Shown one piece after another: positions 32,187 through 41,322 of a stretch of DNA of 64,000 nt. The DNA lies in assembly GCF_000745965.1 (NCBI RefSeq), contig NZ_JQKI01000013.1, positions 62,001-126,000 on the forward strand. The letters are read 5' to 3'. The notes beneath the pieces are model-generated. The model ran no database searches and had not been told where the DNA came from. It worked only from the letters and a program-made list of their open reading frames with translations. Origin of the DNA: Edaphobacter aggregans DSM 19364. Its GTDB lineage: Bacteria > Acidobacteriota > Terriglobia > Terriglobales > Acidobacteriaceae. How positions within the stretch are numbered: position 1 is the stretch's first letter; the number at the start of each line of letters is the position of its first letter. The position numbers were made by a program, and so were the translations under genes.

Positions 32187-34118
32187 TTAATTGCTGGTCG
32201 GCCGCGGCGGCGCTGTGGTCGTAGCGGTTCCTTCCGGAGCCGATGAAGCTGTCGTCACCGGCTTTGGTGTCTCGGCGATGCGGATGTTGTTGTTACGCTT
32301 CCGCTGCTTCTCCACAAAAACATTGATAATTCCTGATGCGAGCCTGGCGGAGTTATTGCCCCAGTAGCCGTGCTCCCACAGAACTGCTACGACGATGTCG
32401 GGGTTGCGACGGGGTGTCATTCCTACAAACCAGGCGTTAGGAATGGTGCTCTTGTTCGTGCTGTTCTTCTGACGCCCGCCGACGACGTCCGCCGTCCCGG
32501 TCTTACCTGCGAAGTCGATGCCTTCCAGGCGGGCAATGTAGGCAGTACCAATCGGTGAGGACGTTACGGCGTACATGGCGTCGGTGATCGTCTGCCAGTT
32601 CTCAGGGGAAAGAGGAATGGTCTTTTCGCCGGACCCGGGAAAGGTCTCATGAACCGCTTCCAGTTCCTCCGGAGGAATTTCATCAGGAAAGACAACATGG
32701 GGACGCCGGAGGACTCCGCCTGAGGCGATGCCGGAGAGCGCACGAGCGAGTTGGATGGGGGTTGCGGTGACAGCACCCTGACCGATGCCGACCGATATCG
32801 TCTCGCCGGCGTACCACTTTTCGTGGAAGTTCCTCATCTTCCAGACGGTTGAGGGTACGGTGCCCGAGACCTCGTCGGGGAGGTCGATACCGGTCTTCTG
32901 CCCTAAGCCGACAGAGTTAGCGTACCGAGCCATGGTGTCAATACCGAGGCGGTCGGCGAGCGTGTAATAGAAGGTATCGCACGAGTAGGGGATGGCGTTG
33001 TCGATGGTGACCATACCGTGGTTGCGGTCGCAGGAGAAGTAGTGTCCGTAGAAGGTCGCACCGTGATTGCAGGGCACGTGCATGGTTTGGGCGATGCCTT
33101 CCTGAAGCCCAGCGTAGGACATGATGATCTTGAATGTCGATCCCGGGGCCAGCTGGGCCTGGATGGCCTTGTTTAGAAGAGGATGGTCGGGATTGGTGAG
33201 GATCTCGTTCCAGTAGCTCTTCGAGAGCCGGACGGAGAACTGGTTGGGATCGAAGGTGGGGCGCGAGGCAAGAGCAAGAATCTCGCCGGTATGCGGGTCC
33301 ATCGCGACGATCGCACCAGTCTTGCCTTCCAGAGCTTTTTCGGCAGCTATCTGAATATCGAGATCGATGGTCAGCTTGAGGTCCTTACCCGGCTGCGCGA
33401 GCGTCTGGCCGAGACGGCCTATCTCCTTGCCGTGCGAATTGACGATGACGTCGCGACTGCCGTCGACGCCGCGCAGCACAGCGTCGTAGGTGGCCTCGAC
33501 GCCTGACTTTCCGACCACGTCGCCCGGCTGATAAAAGGCGTACTTCGATTTGTTGAGGTCGTCCTCGGAGATCTCGCCGACGTAGCCGATGAGGTGCGCC
33601 GCGAAGCCATCGCGCGGATAGAGGCGGCGCTGCTCGTCGAGCGTCTCGAGTTCGGGTAGCTCGTTGCGATGGGCCTCGATGAAGGCCTGCTCGTCGGGAG
33701 TGATGTCCTGCTTGAGCGGAATGGGCTGATACTTCGGAGAGGACTGATAGCGCTTGATGGTGGCTTGAATCTGGTCGACGGAGATGTGAAGCCCCTGCGC
33801 GATCAGCGGCAGGTCCACGTTCAGGTCCTTCACCTGCTCCCGCAGCAGGAAGCAGGATACGGACGGGTAGTTATCCACCAGCAGCCGGCCTTCGCGATCG
33901 AAGAGCCTGCCGCGCGGCGCAAGCACAGGGACCTTGCGGATGCGGTTGGCCTCGGCCAGCGCGCGGAAGTTGTCCGCACCCACAACCTCCAGGCGCCACA
34001 GGCCGGCGGCCAGAATCACAAGCACGAGCGCGATGATGTACTGCGCGGCGTGCAGCTTCGATGCCGGCAGCTTTTCGGCCTTGCCCAGCTCCAGCTCGCT
34101 TTGTGGGGTCAGTTCCAT
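32187..34118 (-). CDS. mrdA: Penicillin-binding protein 2 (class B transpeptidase)
   Basis: 643 residues. A single N-terminal membrane anchor (IIALVLVILAAGLWRLEVV) precedes the dimerisation domain (LAPRGRLFDREGRLLVDNYPS) and the transpeptidase domain with SxxK (APGSTFK, near residue 327), SxN-position SCD (IPYSCDTFYY) and KTG (FAGKTGTAD). It cross-links peptidoglycan during elongation, in complex with RodA, MreC and MreD. The C-terminus has a Thr/Ala/Pro-rich tail. The gene lies 36 bases downstream of mreD. Confidence 0.96.
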   Translation of the reverse strand: MELTPQSELELGKAEKLPASKLHAAQYIIALVLVILAAGLWRLEVVGADNFRALAEANRIRKVPVLAPRGRLFDREGRLLVDNYPSVSCFLLREQVKDLNVDLPLIAQGLHISVDQIQATIKRYQSSPKYQPIPLKQDITPDEQAFIEAHRNELPELETLDEQRRLYPRDGFAAHLIGYVGEISEDDLNKSKYAFYQPGDVVGKSGVEATYDAVLRGVDGSRDVIVNSHGKEIGRLGQTLAQPGKDLKLTIDLDIQIAAEKALEGKTGAIVAMDPHTGEILALASRPTFDPNQFSVRLSKSYWNEILTNPDHPLLNKAIQAQLAPGSTFKIIMSYAGLQEGIAQTMHVPCNHGATFYGHYFSCDRNHGMVTIDNAIPYSCDTFYYTLADRLGIDTMARYANSVGLGQKTGIDLPDEVSGTVPSTVWKMRNFHEKWYAGETISVGIGQGAVTATPIQLARALSGIASGGVLRRPHVVFPDEIPPEELEAVHETFPGSGEKTIPLSPENWQTITDAMYAVTSSPIGTAYIARLEGIDFAGKTGTADVVGGRQKNSTNKSTIPNAWFVGMTPRRNPDIVVAVLWEHGYWGNNSARLASGIINVFVEKQRKRNNNIRIAETPKPVTTASSAPEGTATTTAPPRPTSN

Positions 34119-34154
34119 GCTTGTTCCTGAACAGAAGTTAGACGTTTCATCGCG

Positions 34155-34679
34155 CTATTCGGGACGTTTCGTATAGTCGAGCAGAAGAAAGATCGGGACC
34201 GCAACCAAAGTGTTGGCCCCGGCCCGTATCAGCTCGTGGACCCACTGCAGATGGAGGTCGGCCTGTCCGAGCAGACGACGGTTGATGAGAAACAGGAGCA
34301 GGCTGTTCAGCAGCGAGAAGCCGAAGTTCATCACCACGCGCGTCGTGAGATTGTCCACGTCCACCTGCACGCCGATGCTGGACGCGATATACCCGATCAC
34401 CGACTTGGCCATGCCGTTGACGCCGATCGGACGGCCCGTCAGAGCGTCCTGCGCCAGGCCGATGGCTGCGCCGGTGAGGGTTCCGGCCGCGGGGTTGCGC
34501 CGCGAGACGGCGAAGAAGATTGCGACGATCAGGGGAAGGTCCAGGATGGACAGCCGCCAGTAGAGCTTCGCTAGCAGCACCTGCAAGACGATAGCCGCCA
34601 CAGGCACCAGCAGCGTGACCGCTGGCGAGAAGCTGTGCTCTTCGAGCTCTCGGCGGGATGTGTAACTCAGGCTCGGCAT
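34155..34679 (-). CDS. mreD: Rod-shape-determining protein MreD
   Basis: 174 residues with about five membrane segments (LLVPVAAIVLQVLLAKLYW, LPLIVAIFFAVS, AAIGLAQDALTGRPIGVNGMAKSVIGYIASSI, FGFSLLNSLLLFLI, AGANTLVAVPIFLLLDY). The G-LAQDALTG...G-x-NG-AKS motif is the MreD hallmark. It is an inner-membrane member of the elongasome. Start at 34679 chosen by position, 1 base after the mreC stop; the longer frame upstream is antisense-like basic sequence. Short but within the family range. Confidence 0.9.
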   Translation of the reverse strand: MPSLSYTSRRELEEHSFSPAVTLLVPVAAIVLQVLLAKLYWRLSILDLPLIVAIFFAVSRRNPAAGTLTGAAIGLAQDALTGRPIGVNGMAKSVIGYIASSIGVQVDVDNLTTRVVMNFGFSLLNSLLLFLINRRLLGQADLHLQWVHELIRAGANTLVAVPIFLLLDYTKRPE

Positions 34680-34680
34680 C

Positions 34681-35988
34681 TCAGTTGTCAGGACTCGTGG
34701 CCTCCGGCTTTGTCGTGTCTTTCTTCGTCGAGGGCGCTGCGGCATCTGCGGGCGGCGGTGCGGTCCGCTCGCCGGCTGGCGACGGCGTGGACGAGCTGGG
34801 AACATGGCCCTCAGGATGTCCGGCACCCGGTGTGAGCGAGGAGGCCGGCGGCGTCGTCCCCGGGGTGTAGCGGTCCGGATGCAGCGTCGGCAAAGGCTTC
34901 GGGACTACGCCCGCGGGATTTGCCGCGGTGGGCTTCTCCGCGTCTGCCGCGCCTGCCGGAGCATTCGGGTCCGGGGCGGTCTCTGCTTCATGAATGCTGG
35001 GCAGCCTGGCGGAGACGATCTGCGCGGCTGACTTCGCCGCGGCTTCGGCGGCGGCCTGATCGGCGGCGGCCTTTGCGGCGGCTATCTCCTGCGCCGTCGC
35101 GACTCCCTGGGCCAGGTCCTTCCGGGCCTGCGCGGTGAGATCGCTCTGCGTCCCCGTGATCACGAGGACTTCTTCGAGCTGGAAGAGGTTCGTTGCCGGC
35201 TTCACCACGATGGTCGTGTAGGGCTGGTGCTCCGGGTCCGGCGCGATCGACTCGATCGTTCCGACGTTCAGCCCGCGAGGATAGACCTGGTCACCGCCGG
35301 AGGTCAGGACCTGCTCGCCCGGCTTGATGCGGGAGTCCGGCGTGAGATTGTTGATCACGATGCGCCCGCCCTGGCTGCCGTGAAGAATCGCGCGGATGCG
35401 CGTCGAAGCCAGCAGGACGCCTGCGCCCGAGGTCTGGTCGTTAATCATCAACACCTGCGCGGTGTGCGGAAACACCTCGCGCAGCTTGCCGACGATGCCA
35501 TCGGGCGTAATCACGGCTTGGTCTACCTTCAGGCCGTCGCTCGCTCCCTTGTCGATGTAGAGCACGCGGGACTGGTCGGTGCCGCTGTTTCCAATGACCT
35601 GCGTTGCGACCGTCGAGGCCACGTAGTGCTGCTGGAACTTCAGCAGCTCCTGCAGGCGATGGCCCTGCATCGCGTCTTCGGCCAGCTGTGCCTGTTCCAG
35701 CCGCAGGCGCGCGATCTCGTTTTGCAGGTCGCGGTTCTGCTGACGGGTGTTGCGCAGGTCCACGTAGTTGGTCCATCCGTGGCGCACGTTGTAGCCGATG
35801 CCGTGAAAGAACCTCTCGAACGGCATGACGATCGCCACCACCCAGTGGCGCAGTAGCGTCACCTTCTCGCTGTCCGGGGCGCCCGACTCCACGGGACGGC
35901 GCACCTGGATGGCCAGGCCGATGGTCTGCGCCAGCAGGACCGTCACCAGGACCAGTACGTTTTTATATCGACTGAAGAAGGATTCCAT
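34681..35988 (-). CDS. mreC: Rod-shape-determining protein MreC with long Pro/Ala-rich tail
   Basis: 435 residues. A membrane anchor (VLVLVTVLLAQTIGLAIQV) and a coiled coil (RNTRQQNRDLQNEIARLRLEQAQLAED) lead into the two beta-domains (ATQVIGNSGTDQSRVLYIDKGASDGLKVDQAVITPDGIVGKL; HGSQGGRIVINNLTPDSRIKPGEQVLTSGGDQVYPRGLNVGTI). MreC is the periplasmic scaffold of the elongasome and activates PBP2. After residue about 285 it has an unusual 150-residue extension: Ala-rich helix (AAKAAADQAAAEAAAKSAAQ) then Pro/Thr-rich disordered sequence. First gene of the leftward operon; no mreB precedes it. Confidence 0.94.
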   Translation of the reverse strand: MESFFSRYKNVLVLVTVLLAQTIGLAIQVRRPVESGAPDSEKVTLLRHWVVAIVMPFERFFHGIGYNVRHGWTNYVDLRNTRQQNRDLQNEIARLRLEQAQLAEDAMQGHRLQELLKFQQHYVASTVATQVIGNSGTDQSRVLYIDKGASDGLKVDQAVITPDGIVGKLREVFPHTAQVLMINDQTSGAGVLLASTRIRAILHGSQGGRIVINNLTPDSRIKPGEQVLTSGGDQVYPRGLNVGTIESIAPDPEHQPYTTIVVKPATNLFQLEEVLVITGTQSDLTAQARKDLAQGVATAQEIAAAKAAADQAAAEAAAKSAAQIVSARLPSIHEAETAPDPNAPAGAADAEKPTAANPAGVVPKPLPTLHPDRYTPGTTPPASSLTPGAGHPEGHVPSSSTPSPAGERTAPPPADAAAPSTKKDTTKPEATSPDN

Positions 35989-36075
35989 GCGCTTGCACTT
36001 ATTATCCCGCGAGCAGCCCCGTCGTGCAGATTGGCGGCGCTGGTGCATCTTTGACGGCGGCTCCGCCCGCCCGTA

Positions 36076-37197
36076 TCAACCGCCCGCCGGAAAGATCACC
36101 TGGACAAACCGGACCAACCCCTCCCGCCAGACAATATAGCTGTGCGTCCCATCCGGTTCCTCGAAGTTGACCTGCTGCCCCTTCGCCTGCAGCCAGTCGG
36201 CCAGCCTACGGTTGTCACCGGCCAGCTCGTCGTCCTTGCCGCAGACCATCCAGACGAGCCGCCGCCCCGGGGCTTTTGGGGAAAACAACGCCAGCAGCTC
36301 CCCGAAGTCCTGATGCTGCAACGCGGCGCTCTCGCCGCCCACCCAGGCGAAGGTCTCCGGATGGTTCAGCCCGACGACGAGGCTCTCCAGCCCGCCCATC
36401 GAGGCGCCAAGGACCGCCCGCCCTGCAGCGTCCAGCCGGACGTTGTACGCCCCCTCGACCTGCGGGATCACCTCGGTCAGTAGAGCCTTGCTGAAGAGGC
36501 TGAGGTTCCGCGCTACAGCCGCACGGTCGTCCCAGACCTTGTAGTCCTTCGTGAAACTCATCTCGCCGTAGCCCAGGGGCATCACCACGACCATCGGCCG
36601 GGCCTTTCGCTCGGCGATCAGGTTGTCGAGAATGACGTCCGCCTGCGCGAACTCAACCCAGCTGCCGGCATCGTCCCCCCAGACATGCAGCAGATAGAGC
36701 ACGGGGTACGGCCGCGCCTTCGGGTCGTATCCCGGCGGGGTGTAGACCACGAACTCACTGCGGTTCGCCGGCAGCCCCACCACCGTCTTCGTCGTGTAGG
36801 TGTGATGGGTCACGGTGCCCCGCAGAGCAGCTGTCCGCTCCCACGGCTTCGGCGGTGTTCCCGGAATCGCCAGAAGGCTGTTGCCGTAACGCTTCGCGGG
36901 GTTCTGCGGATCGCGCACCGTCTCGGCGCGTCCATCCACCGCGAAGCGATAGCCGTAGATCTCCGGCGCGAGCGGCTCGGTCGTCACGGTCCAGACGCCA
37001 TCGTTTTCCTTGTGCATGGGAAGTCTCGCCGCGCGGTTCTCGAGCAGCAGCTCAACCTTTGCGGCCTTTGGTGCGGAGAACCGGAAGGTCACACTGCGGT
37101 CTGCGTGAGTCTCCGTCGAGCGAAACTTCGCCGCCTGCTGGGCTAACGCCGTCAGCCCGCAGCAGAGCACCGCTACCAGTCGCGCCGCACGCATCAT
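36076..37197 (-). CDS. Secreted CE1-like esterase (enterochelin-esterase/feruloyl-esterase type), paralogue 1
   Basis: 373 residues: signal peptide (LVAVLCCGLTALAQ), an immunoglobulin-like/CBM48-type domain (VTFRFSAPKAAKVELLLENRAARLPMHKENDGVWTVTTEPLAPEIYGYRFAVDG), then an alpha/beta-hydrolase of the D/CE1 group with LLHVWGDDAGSW, MPLGYGEM, nucleophile GASMGGLES, acid near CGKDDEL and His in GTHSYIVWREGL. It resembles esterases that release feruloyl or acetyl groups from xylan. The neighbouring paralogue at 37204 follows at 6 bases, same strand, so they are a tandem duplication. Substrate not determined. Confidence 0.88.
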   Translation of the reverse strand: MMRAARLVAVLCCGLTALAQQAAKFRSTETHADRSVTFRFSAPKAAKVELLLENRAARLPMHKENDGVWTVTTEPLAPEIYGYRFAVDGRAETVRDPQNPAKRYGNSLLAIPGTPPKPWERTAALRGTVTHHTYTTKTVVGLPANRSEFVVYTPPGYDPKARPYPVLYLLHVWGDDAGSWVEFAQADVILDNLIAERKARPMVVVMPLGYGEMSFTKDYKVWDDRAAVARNLSLFSKALLTEVIPQVEGAYNVRLDAAGRAVLGASMGGLESLVVGLNHPETFAWVGGESAALQHQDFGELLALFSPKAPGRRLVWMVCGKDDELAGDNRRLADWLQAKGQQVNFEEPDGTHSYIVWREGLVRFVQVIFPAGG

Positions 37198-37203
37198 TCC
37201 GCG

Positions 37204-38385
37204 CTACTTCTCCCCGAAGAGCAGCGGAGTGAAGTGAATCAGGTTATCGCGCCACACCGACCAGGTATGCCGACCCGGCGTCTCGATCTGGGTCACGGGC
37301 ATGTTCTTTCCCTTCAGCCACTCGATGAACTTCCGGTTTGGCGCGATCAGCTGATCGTCCACCCCGCAGGCGATCCACAGCAGCTTCAGGTCCGCCTTCT
37401 TCGGGTCAAGCGTTGCAAATGTCTGGGTGGCGTCCAGCTGATGGACCGCCGAGCTGAATCCGCCGACGTAGGCGAACATGTCCGTGTGCTCGAGCCCGAT
37501 CGTCAGCGACTCCAGGCCGCCCATCGAGAGCCCTGTGATGGCGCGGTCCTCGCGCCTCTTCGAGACGCGATACTCCGCCTCCACCTGCTGCAGGACCTCG
37601 GTCAGCAGGGACTTCTCGAAGAGGGAGACGTTGTGGTCGATGGTCGACGCGTGGTTCCAGACGTCGTGGTCGTGGACAAAGGCCATATCGCCGTAGCCCA
37701 GAGGCATCACCACCACCATCGGCTTGATCTTTCCCTCGGCCAGCAGATTGTCGAGGATCAGGTTCGCCTGTCCGACCGCGGTCCAGCCCGAGGCGTCGTC
37801 GCTCCAGCCGTGCAGCAAGTAGAGCACCGGATAAGACTGCTTCGCCTTCTCGTCGTAGCCCGGAGGCGTGTAGACGTAGTAGTCGCTCTGGTTCTCTGAC
37901 AGGCCAAGCACCGTCGCTGTCTTGTAGGTGTGATGGTGCACGATGCCGTGCGGAACGTCTCTTGCATCCCATGGCTGCGGTCCATCGCCCGGAACCTCGA
38001 CCAGGTTTGACAGACCCACCAGATTGGGAGTGGCCTGTGGATTCGAGCTGTCCAGCCGCGATATTCCATCGACAACGAAATGATAGCCGTAGATCTCCGG
38101 AGCCATCGCAGGCGTCGTCACCGACCAGATACCGTCTGCATCCTTCTCCATGGGCAGCGGCGCGCCGTTCACATCGATCGCCACTGCAGCCTTCAGGGCC
38201 GCCGGATCGCGGTACCGAAACGTAATGGTGCGATCGGCGTGGACCTCGGGCGAACGGACCGGCCCTGCTGGTCGTACGGCCTGATCGGCCGGTTGCGCAG
38301 GCTTCTGGGGCGGCTGTGCCGCAGCCGCGAGGGAAATAATCGCCAGGGACAATGTAAGAGAAAGATTCCAAAGGGTGTACTTCAT
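37204..38385 (-). CDS. Secreted CE1-like esterase, paralogue 2
   Basis: 393 residues with the same plan as its neighbour: signal peptide (LSLTLSLAIISLAAAA), proline linker, E-set domain (ITFRYRDPAALKAAVAIDVNGAPLPMEKDADGIWSVTTPAMAPEIYGYHFVVDG), catalytic domain with LLHGWSDDASGW, MPLGYGDM, nucleophile GLSMGGLES, CGVDDQL and GRHTWSVWRDNL. The two share long identical stretches (VVYTPPGYD-like, PMVVVMPLGYG, SMGGLES). Start at 38385 chosen because the longer frame upstream is antisense to era. It is divergent from era with an inverted repeat between them. Confidence 0.9.
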   Translation of the reverse strand: MKYTLWNLSLTLSLAIISLAAAAQPPQKPAQPADQAVRPAGPVRSPEVHADRTITFRYRDPAALKAAVAIDVNGAPLPMEKDADGIWSVTTPAMAPEIYGYHFVVDGISRLDSSNPQATPNLVGLSNLVEVPGDGPQPWDARDVPHGIVHHHTYKTATVLGLSENQSDYYVYTPPGYDEKAKQSYPVLYLLHGWSDDASGWTAVGQANLILDNLLAEGKIKPMVVVMPLGYGDMAFVHDHDVWNHASTIDHNVSLFEKSLLTEVLQQVEAEYRVSKRREDRAITGLSMGGLESLTIGLEHTDMFAYVGGFSSAVHQLDATQTFATLDPKKADLKLLWIACGVDDQLIAPNRKFIEWLKGKNMPVTQIETPGRHTWSVWRDNLIHFTPLLFGEK

Positions 38386-38412
38386 ACGGGAGAAGTGTAA
38401 CTGAAGAAACGC

Positions 38413-38429
38413 CGCCGCATAATGCGGCG
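38413..38429. promoter_or_regulatory. 17-base inverted repeat between divergent esterase and era
   Basis: CGCCGCAT-a-ATGCGGCG is a perfect 8+1+8 inverted repeat. It lies 15 bases before the era ATG and 28 bases before the esterase start, overlapping a CATAAT -10-like element, so it could be an operator. Confidence 0.35.
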
Positions 38430-38443
38430 CATAATAAGGAGCA

Positions 38444-39490
38444 ATGGCATTTCGCTCCGGTTTCGTCTCCATCATCGGCCGCCCCAACGCGGGCAAGTCC
38501 ACCTTGCTGAACGCCCTGCTCGGCCAGAAGCTCGCAATCGTCACCCACAAGCCCCAGACGACGCGCACGCGCATCCATGGCGTTCTTGAAGTTCCTCTGC
38601 GCAAGAAGACGAAGACCGACGCCGGCCGCCCCGCTGCCCAGGTCGTCCTCGTCGATACGCCCGGCATCCACAAGCCCGCCACGCAGCTTGATCGCCGCAT
38701 GATGCAGGAGGTGCAGGACGCGCTCGAGTCGCGCGACCTCGTACTCTTTATCGTCGACGTCACGCACCGTCTGCCGCGCGAGAACGACGATACCAACAAA
38801 TCTCCCACAGCGCAGCGGCGCAAGCTCTCCGCCGCGGAAGACGACTTCGCGCTCTCCTTCGTCAGCAAACTCTCCTGCCCGGTCATCCTCGTGCTCAACA
38901 AGATCGACGCTGTTCCCAAAGCCGATCTTCTCCCGCTGATCGCGCACTGGAGCGCGCTGCATAACTTCGCTGCCGTGATTCCCATCTCCGCACGCAAGAA
39001 GCAGGGCCTCGACCTTCTGCTCGACCAGACGGTCGCGCAGCTTCCAGATGGTCAGCGCTACTTCCCCAAGCACCAGCTGACCGACCAGCCCGAGCGCTTC
39101 CTCGTCGCCGAGATCATCCGCGAGAAGATCCTTCTGCTCACCGGCGAAGAGGTCCCCTACGCGACCGCCGTCGTCATCGAGAAGTACGAAGAGCCTGCCT
39201 CGATGCGAAAGACGAAGGACGGCAAGCTGCCTGTGACGAAGATCGCCGCGGCAATCTTCTGCGAGCGCGCCGGCCAGAAGGCCATCCTGATCGGAAAGAA
39301 CGGCGAGATGCTGAAGCGCATCGGAACCACGGCCCGCAAGGAGATCGAATCTCTCATCGGGACCCGGGTCTTCCTCGAACTCTTCGTGAAGGTGCATGAG
39401 GACTGGCGCAGCTCCTCCACCTTCGTCGAAGACCTGGACTGGCGCCGGCAGCTGGAAGAGATCGCCGCCAAACAGGGCACCGGACACTGA
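38444..39490 (+). CDS. era: GTPase Era
   Basis: 348 residues. The G domain has GRPNAGKST (G1, 12-20), TTRTRIHG (G2), VDTPGIH (G3), NKID (G4) and SARKKQG (G5). The C-terminal KH domain includes IFCERAGQKAILIGKNGEMLKRIGTTARKEIE. Era assists 16S rRNA 3' maturation and 30S assembly. Compared with the usual 300 residues it has two insertions: LEVPLRKKTKTDAGRPAAQ after G2 and a basic/acidic segment NDDTNKSPTAQRRKLSAAED before G4. AAGGAG lies 2 bases before the ATG. Confidence 0.96.
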   Translation: MAFRSGFVSIIGRPNAGKSTLLNALLGQKLAIVTHKPQTTRTRIHGVLEVPLRKKTKTDAGRPAAQVVLVDTPGIHKPATQLDRRMMQEVQDALESRDLVLFIVDVTHRLPRENDDTNKSPTAQRRKLSAAEDDFALSFVSKLSCPVILVLNKIDAVPKADLLPLIAHWSALHNFAAVIPISARKKQGLDLLLDQTVAQLPDGQRYFPKHQLTDQPERFLVAEIIREKILLLTGEEVPYATAVVIEKYEEPASMRKTKDGKLPVTKIAAAIFCERAGQKAILIGKNGEMLKRIGTTARKEIESLIGTRVFLELFVKVHEDWRSSSTFVEDLDWRRQLEEIAAKQGTGH

Positions 39491-39608
39491 TTCCCTGCTA
39501 CACTCAAGCCCTTCCTATGACTGCCTGAATCGCGCGTGTCCCTGCCCGAAGCTGCTCTTGGTTCTCGGGCCTCGCTACGCCTTCCAAACGGTTCAGGAGA
39601 TCCTCGCA

Positions 39609-40160
39609 ATGTCATCGCCACTTATTATCAAAGAAATTCGTACGCTTCGCCTGGCGCTAGTCGCGATTACACCCGACACCATCCTCGCCGAGCAGGCCGC
39701 CGACGGCGACTTCCATCTGCTCGGCGCGGCCATCGGCTGCACGATTCATCCCGAGTGGCCTCCCATTCACTGGGAGCCGCACGTCCTCACCTTCATGCTC
39801 AATCAATTCGCCGCTCATCCGGACCAGGCCAGCTGGCACCGCTATGTTGCGTTGCCGGAGCCGAATGGAGCGCGCACGCTGATCGGCTGTCTGGGAGCCT
39901 TCGCCAAAGACGATCCGCCCGCCACATGCGAGATCGGCTACAGCATCCTGCCATCCTTTGAAGGCCGGGGCTACGCGACCGAAGGCACGCGCGCTCTGAT
40001 CGATCACCTGCGCGCGGACACGCGAATTACCAGCATCATCGCCCACACGTTTCCGTCGCTCACAGGCTCCATTCGGGTGATGGAGAAGTGCGGCCTCGTC
40101 TTCGATGGCGACGGAGCAGAGCCCGGAACCATTCGCTATCGACTGCGACTTCGGCCGTGA
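39609..40160 (+). CDS. GNAT family acetyltransferase (RimJ/RimL type)
   Basis: 183 residues. Start ATG at 39609, giving MSSPLIIKEIRTLRLALVAITPD, a RimJ/RimL-like opening. The acetyl-CoA site is CEIGYSILPSFEGRGYATEGTRALIDHLRAD, followed by IIAHTFPSLTGSIRVMEKCGLVFDGDG, the usual asparagine-like substitution region (S-x-RVMEK-GL). The acceptor is unknown; ribosomal protein N-termini or amino-acid-like molecules are typical for the group. The longer frame running from inside era is not credible. Confidence 0.85.
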   Translation: MSSPLIIKEIRTLRLALVAITPDTILAEQAADGDFHLLGAAIGCTIHPEWPPIHWEPHVLTFMLNQFAAHPDQASWHRYVALPEPNGARTLIGCLGAFAKDDPPATCEIGYSILPSFEGRGYATEGTRALIDHLRADTRITSIIAHTFPSLTGSIRVMEKCGLVFDGDGAEPGTIRYRLRLRP

Positions 40161-40330
40161 TCGCGAGCTTCTTTCGCGGTGCAGTCTCTTGCCAGCCGAG
40201 ACGATGCGCTCATCTTGACGGCGAATAAACTGAGCCCATATTCTCCTCCAACTAAACAATCGCTGGCTTTTGTTACCGCCAGCGGCGTGCCGCGACACCT
40301 TGCACCTTACAACCATGAAAGGCGGGAAGT

Positions 40331-41314
40331 TTGCCCACTGGTTACCTGCAGCAAAGCCTCCGCACCGATCGACGCAGTTTTCTAAGGCTCTCCGCACAGG
40401 CCGCCGCAGCGCTTGCCCTTGAATACAACGGCTTGGCGCAAAAACCGATAGCGCCCCGCTATGAACCCTTCGCGCTTGGCCTTCTCATCAAACCGTTCCC
40501 GGATCCCGACAAAGCGATAGCCGTCGTCCGCCAGCTCGGAATACCCACTTGCTTCCTCTCGCTGGACGATTACATCGGCAAGTTCACCCCGGTACTCGCC
40601 TCTACGCTGCGTGACTCTCTCGACCGGCACCAGGTCATCGCCACCACCGCCGAGGTCGTCCGCCCCGAACCACTCAAGTGGAACTTCCTCGACGGTCCTT
40701 CGACCATTGGAGTCGTTCCCCGCGCCTACCGCGCTGCGCGCGTTGATGCGCTCAAGCAGACGTCCGACTTCGCGAAGCTGCTCGGCATCGACAAGGTGCA
40801 GACGCACTGCGGATTCATCCCGGAGAACCCGCGCGATCCGCTCTACGAAGAGACTATTGCCGCTATTCGTGAACTCACGCTGCACTGCGCCGGCAACGGC
40901 CAGCGCTTCCTCATGGAGACCGGCCAGGAGACCCCGACCACAATGCTTCGCGTCATCCGGGACATCAATCATCCAGCGCTGGGCGTCGGCCTCGACACCG
41001 CTAACCTGATTCTCTACGGCAAGGCCAACCCCGTCGACGCAGTCAAGATCCTCGGTCCGTATGTTCGCTCCACGCACGCCAAGGACGGCAAGTGGCCGAC
41101 GAATCCGTCGGAGCTCGGCGAAGAGGTCGTCATCGGCAAGGGTGAGGTCGACTTCGCGAAGGTCCTGAGCGGCCTGCGCTCTGCGGGCTACAAGGGCGCG
41201 GTTACCATCGAACGTGAGACCTCCGGCCCGCAGCAGATCGAAGACGTCCGCCAGGAGAAGCTCTACCTCGAGCGCATCCTTGCGCAGATGAAGGATCTTG
41301 CGCAGTTTGGCTGA
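40331..41314 (+). CDS. Exported sugar-phosphate isomerase/epimerase-like TIM-barrel protein
   Basis: 327 residues. A twin-arginine-like signal (TDRRSFLRLSAQAAAALALEYNGLAQ) suggests Tat export. The TIM-barrel of the AP endonuclease 2/xylose-isomerase-like family follows, with KVQTHCGFIPENPRD, FLMETGQETPTTML, LGVGLDTANLILYG, VRSTHAKDGKW, GKGEVDFAKVL and VTIERET as metal and substrate elements. It likely epimerises or isomerises a sugar derivative. The start is TTG at 40331 with GGCGGGA just before it; no ATG in frame is available upstream. Confidence 0.82.
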   Translation: MPTGYLQQSLRTDRRSFLRLSAQAAAALALEYNGLAQKPIAPRYEPFALGLLIKPFPDPDKAIAVVRQLGIPTCFLSLDDYIGKFTPVLASTLRDSLDRHQVIATTAEVVRPEPLKWNFLDGPSTIGVVPRAYRAARVDALKQTSDFAKLLGIDKVQTHCGFIPENPRDPLYEETIAAIRELTLHCAGNGQRFLMETGQETPTTMLRVIRDINHPALGVGLDTANLILYGKANPVDAVKILGPYVRSTHAKDGKWPTNPSELGEEVVIGKGEVDFAKVLSGLRSAGYKGAVTIERETSGPQQIEDVRQEKLYLERILAQMKDLAQFG

Positions 41315-41322
41315 AGGAATGA

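Noticed and set aside
39396-39608. Extending the acetyltransferase gene upstream into era
   Set aside because: The extension overlaps the 3' end of era in another frame, has no fold pattern, and the ATG at 39609 gives the normal family N-terminus.
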